A DNA stretch of 7,238 nt, taken from Oscillospiraceae bacterium (GTDB lineage Bacteria > Bacillota > Clostridia > Oscillospirales > Ruminococcaceae). Below are positions 4,630-7,238 of this stretch, one piece after another; within the stretch, counting starts at the first letter, position 1; each line of letters starts with the position of its first letter. Both the position numbers and the translations under genes were made by a program. The DNA is taken from positions 1 to 7,238 of the forward strand of contig DNUB01000085.1 of assembly GCA_003508605.1 (NCBI GenBank). The letters run 5' to 3'. Below the pieces are notes generated by a model. That model had not been told where the DNA came from. It ran no database searches and saw nothing but the letters and a program-made list of their open reading frames with translations.

Positions 4630-6918
4630 ATGAAAGCAATAATTATGGCGGGAGGAGAGGGCAGCAGACTGCGCCCCTTGACCTGTACCGTGCCCAAGCC
4701 ATTGGTAAAGCTTTGTGGCAGACCCGTAAGCGAATATATACTTGATCTGCTTTCCGAAAACGGCTGCGACGAGGCAGTGTTTACCTTAAGATATAGGGGT
4801 TTTGAAATAGAAAAGCACTTTAAAAGCAGGAAATATAAGGGAATCACCCTTGATTTTTCCTATGAGGATACCCCTTTAGGCACTGCGGGAGCGGTGAAAA
4901 GGGCAGCTCTGTCGGCGGGCTTTGACAGGGAGAATGAAATTCTCGTAATAAGCGGCGACGCTATGTGCGATTTTGATTTATCAAGCTTTATCGAATTTCA
5001 CAGGATAAAAAACGCCGCCGCCTCGATTCTGACCAAATCGGTTGACGATCCCAGGGAATACGGCTGCGTTATATCCTCAAAGGGCTTTGTAACGGGATTT
5101 TCCGAAAAACCCTCTTATATGGGAGCGGTAAGCGATATGGCGAATACGGGAATTTACGTTATTTCAAAAAAGGTGCTCGACCTTATTCCCGACGATGTTA
5201 TGTGGGATTTTTCGAAAAACGTTTTTCCGCAAATGCTAAGGGACAATATCCCCCTTGCCGCCTTTGAGGGAACGGGTTATTGGTGCGACATAGGTGATAT
5301 ACCCTCATATAAGCAGTGTCAGAGAGATATGCTTTTCGGTTTGGTGAAATGCGGTATTGACAATCACTGTACCGAAATAGAAGGAGTTAAAATAAACAAG
5401 CCCTGCTATATGGGCGAAAACGTTAAAATCGGCGCAGGAACTGCAATAGACAGCGGCACGGTGATAGAAAGCAATGTGAATATAGGAAAAAACTGCAAGC
5501 TGAGAGACTGCATAATAGGCAGCGGCGCATTTCTTTCGGACAAGGTCAAATGCAGCGGCGGCATAATCTGTGAAAACGCCGTTATGGAGCAGGGCTCGGC
5601 GGTCTATGAAAATTCCGTTTTGGGCAGCGGCAGCATTATGGGCAGAGACAGCGTTCTCGAACCTAACGTAAAGGTATGGGACAACAAAAAAATTCCCTTT
5701 GGCGTTATGCAGAAAAACAATCTTAAATACGGCGTAAATGCCCTTAAGGAAATAGGAGAAGAGGGCATAGAGGGAGAAACCAATTCCGAGATCACTCCAA
5801 GCTTTATGACGGTTTTGGGCAGTGCCTGCGAGGCGGTTTTTGAAAACAAGGTCATAGTTTCCTGCGGAACGGGAAATGCTGCGTCCGTGCTTAAAGCCTG
5901 CTTTTGTGCGGGCTTTTCGGGAGCGGGAGGAAAGGTCACCGACTGCGGCGTTTCTTCCCTGCCCGCACTTATCCATTTAAGCAGGATAATGAACGCCGAG
6001 GGCCTTGTTAATATCGACGTATCGGAAAACAGCCGCATTACCGTATTGAATAAAGGCGGTCTGCCTTTGACAAGGGTACAGGAGAGAAAACTGGAAAGCG
6101 GACTGAACAGGGGCGACTACCGAAATGCCTCCTGGGACGGCTTCGGAGAAATAAAAACCTTTAAAAATGCAGCCCTGCTTTATTCCACCGCTTTGGAAGA
6201 AGCAAGCAATTTTAACAGCCGCTACAGCATTATCCTTAAATGCAACAACCCCCTAATTTCCGCCGCAGCCGCAGCACCCCTAAAAAAGATAAGCAGCAAA
6301 AGAGGCGAGCCTTTAACCGTAAGCGTTAACAGGGAGGGCAACAAAGCCGAGCTTTTTGTAAGTGAGAACGAAAAAGCGGACTATGCCAAGCTTGTAACCA
6401 TAGCGGCACTGAGCCTTATGGAAAAGGGTCAGGATATAGCGGTGCCTTTGGAGTTTCCCTCGGTTATGGAGGAAGCGGCAAAATCCACAGGTCAAAGGGT
6501 CAGGAGATTTTACAAATGCACCAACGACAACAGCGACAGGGAAGCCCGAATACTTGCCGCCAACCAACCCTTCCTGTTTGACGGTCTGATCCTTGCCTTA
6601 AACGTACTGCAAATAATAACCGAATCGTATGTGGGCTTGGGACAGTATTTAAAGGCGATTCCCGACTTAAAATCCGAAAACAGATTCTTATGCATTCACT
6701 GTCCTCCCCAAAGGATAATAGGAAAATTGGCAAGCGGTCAGAACGAATATTCGGAGGGCGTGATCTTAGGAAAAAACGGAAACCGAGTCCTGCTTCGCTC
6801 AAGCCGAAAAGGAGACGGACTGTATATGTATGCGGAAAGCTATTCCCGGGAAACAGCCAAGGCTCTTTGCGACGAGGTGGAAGGAGCAGTTAGGAAGCTT
6901 TTGGAGAGGGAGGGGTGA
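4630..6918 (+). CDS. Sugar-1-phosphate nucleotidyltransferase / left-handed beta-helix / degenerate phosphomannomutase fusion
   Basis: This 762-residue cytoplasmic protein has three parts. Residues 1-235 are a nucleotidyltransferase of the ManC/RmlA type: GGEGSRLRPLT at 8-18, PKP at 22-24, the metal-binding SGD at 108-110, EKP at 159-161, NTGIYV at 172-177 and WCDIGD at 218-223, all intact. It should form an NDP-sugar from NTP and a sugar 1-phosphate, plausibly GDP-mannose or an NDP-glucose, for surface glycan synthesis. Residues about 246-350 are hexapeptide repeats of a left-handed beta-helix. From about 385 to the end the order follows a phosphomannomutase/phosphoglucomutase, but the serine loop reads DVSENS (463-468) instead of TxSHNP, no DGDxDR metal loop is present near 570-585, and the sugar-binding GExSG loop is missing. 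Only a partial phosphate loop (LLRSSRKG, 721-728) remains. The mutase part is therefore probably inactive and may be structural or regulatory. Similar fusions in other bacteria, as I recall them, also lack the SHNP loop. It is a single-gene unit divergent from the desulfurase operon. Confidence 0.87.
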   Translation: MKAIIMAGGEGSRLRPLTCTVPKPLVKLCGRPVSEYILDLLSENGCDEAVFTLRYRGFEIEKHFKSRKYKGITLDFSYEDTPLGTAGAVKRAALSAGFDRENEILVISGDAMCDFDLSSFIEFHRIKNAAASILTKSVDDPREYGCVISSKGFVTGFSEKPSYMGAVSDMANTGIYVISKKVLDLIPDDVMWDFSKNVFPQMLRDNIPLAAFEGTGYWCDIGDIPSYKQCQRDMLFGLVKCGIDNHCTEIEGVKINKPCYMGENVKIGAGTAIDSGTVIESNVNIGKNCKLRDCIIGSGAFLSDKVKCSGGIICENAVMEQGSAVYENSVLGSGSIMGRDSVLEPNVKVWDNKKIPFGVMQKNNLKYGVNALKEIGEEGIEGETNSEITPSFMTVLGSACEAVFENKVIVSCGTGNAASVLKACFCAGFSGAGGKVTDCGVSSLPALIHLSRIMNAEGLVNIDVSENSRITVLNKGGLPLTRVQERKLESGLNRGDYRNASWDGFGEIKTFKNAALLYSTALEEASNFNSRYSIILKCNNPLISAAAAAPLKKISSKRGEPLTVSVNREGNKAELFVSENEKADYAKLVTIAALSLMEKGQDIAVPLEFPSVMEEAAKSTGQRVRRFYKCTNDNSDREARILAANQPFLFDGLILALNVLQIITESYVGLGQYLKAIPDLKSENRFLCIHCPPQRIIGKLASGQNEYSEGVILGKNGNRVLLRSSRKGDGLYMYAESYSRETAKALCDEVEGAVRKLLEREG

Positions 6919-6929
6919 AGGTTCGGGAA

Positions 6930-6968
6930 TGCAGTGTTTTTTGTTTCGAAAATGCTGTGATGATTTTT
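6930..6968 (+). terminator. Weak intrinsic terminator after the nucleotidyltransferase
   Basis: TGCAGTGTTTT (6930-6940) can pair with AAAATGCTGTG (6949-6959) along about 11 bp with several G-U pairs and an 8-base loop. A T5 run follows at 6964-6968 after a short gap. It begins 12 bases after the stop codon. The stem is not GC-rich, so efficiency is doubtful. Confidence 0.4.
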
Positions 6969-6986
6969 GGCTGCTTTCGGGGAAGG

Positions 6987-7201
6987 GGTGCTGATTTGTG
7001 CCCGCTCTCAGGAAAGCGGCGCTGATTTGTGCTTGATTTCGGGTATGGGTGCTAATTTATGCCGAATTTTGGGAAAGCTTGTGCGGATTTATGCCCGCTT
7101 TCAAGAAAGCGGTGCTGATTTGTGCCGTTTCAGGAAAGTGCTGCTAATTTATGCCCGCTCCCAGGAAAGGGCTGCTAATTATTGCCCGCTCTCAGAAAAG
7201 T
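6987..7201. repeat. Array of seven degenerate 29-32 bp tandem repeats
   Basis: Units begin near 6987, 7018, 7048, 7079, 7111, 7140 and 7171. The shared core is GCTRATTTRTGCC, then CGCTYTCAGGAAAG. Degenerate extra units may flank the array on both sides (about 6960-6986 and 7202-7221). Several units contain a small inverted repeat at their junction, best at about 7094-7112 (CCGCTTTC/GAAAGCGG). The unit length is not a multiple of three and varies, so the open frame running through it (6967-7218) does not preserve a repeated peptide and is unlikely to be a gene. There are no unique spacers, so it is not a CRISPR array. The remainder of the window (7202-7238) is AT-rich and shows nothing else. 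Confidence 0.8.
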
Positions 7202-7238
7202 TGGCGGTAATTAGCTGATTTAAAAAGAATTTCAAAAT

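Noticed and set aside
5305..6038. Minus-strand ORFs of 223 and 144 aa inside the nucleotidyltransferase gene
   Set aside because: They are antisense shadows of a well-supported gene, with odd composition and no ribosome binding site or recognised motifs.
6987..7201. CRISPR array
   Set aside because: The units follow each other directly, are degenerate, have no unique spacers, and no cas genes are present.
6967..7218. 83-aa plus-strand ORF through the tandem repeats
   Set aside because: The repeat unit is 29-32 bases and not in frame, so the peptide does not preserve a repeat; there is no ribosome binding site and no known domain.

Overview
The window looks like a chromosomal segment from a Gram-positive Clostridia-class bacterium, plausibly an Oscillospiraceae/Ruminococcus-like gut or rumen fibre degrader. 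The basis is a lipid-anchored GH74-type beta-propeller glycanase, a short-form class V cysteine desulfurase paired with a Se/S-carrier-like protein (a pairing familiar from Clostridia and enterococci), strong AGGAG-type ribosome binding sites and moderate G+C. The genus is an inference from gene content only; there is no rRNA or tRNA gene in the window.

Layout. Positions 1-111 hold a near-perfect bidirectional terminator hairpin and a second small hairpin with a T-run, both behind the first gene. Positions 112-2325 (minus) encode a 737-residue GH74/Asp-box lipoprotein. Its 5' leader carries four tandem 16-17 bp repeats (2362-2428) below a candidate extended -10 promoter. The gap up to 2809 contains a long imperfect palindrome (2572-2716) that explains the spurious open frames on both strands. 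Positions 2810-4163 (minus) hold a two-gene overlapping unit: an 80-residue-class Se/S carrier-like protein (78 aa, promoter-proximal) followed by a cysteine desulfurase-like PLP enzyme. A divergent intergenic region (4164-4629) has two structured stretches, an inverted repeat with alternative partners near the minus operon (4212-4269) and a GC-rich about 96-nt stem-loop element (4447-4542) in front of the plus-strand gene. Positions 4630-6918 (plus) encode a 762-residue sugar nucleotidyltransferase fused to a left-handed beta-helix and a degenerate phosphohexomutase domain. The last 300 bases carry a weak terminator and an array of about seven 29-32 bp tandem repeats.

How the parts fit. The two minus-strand genes next to each other are probably co-transcribed and mobilise sulfur or selenium from an amino acid to a small carrier. 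The nucleotidyltransferase probably makes an NDP-sugar for surface glycans. The GH74 protein is an exported glycanase, most likely acting on xyloglucan or a related beta-glucan. The three loci show no evident pathway link. The unusual content is mostly non-coding: four distinct families of repeat or fold-back DNA in a little over 1.2 kb of intergenic sequence, none of which I can match with certainty to a named family.
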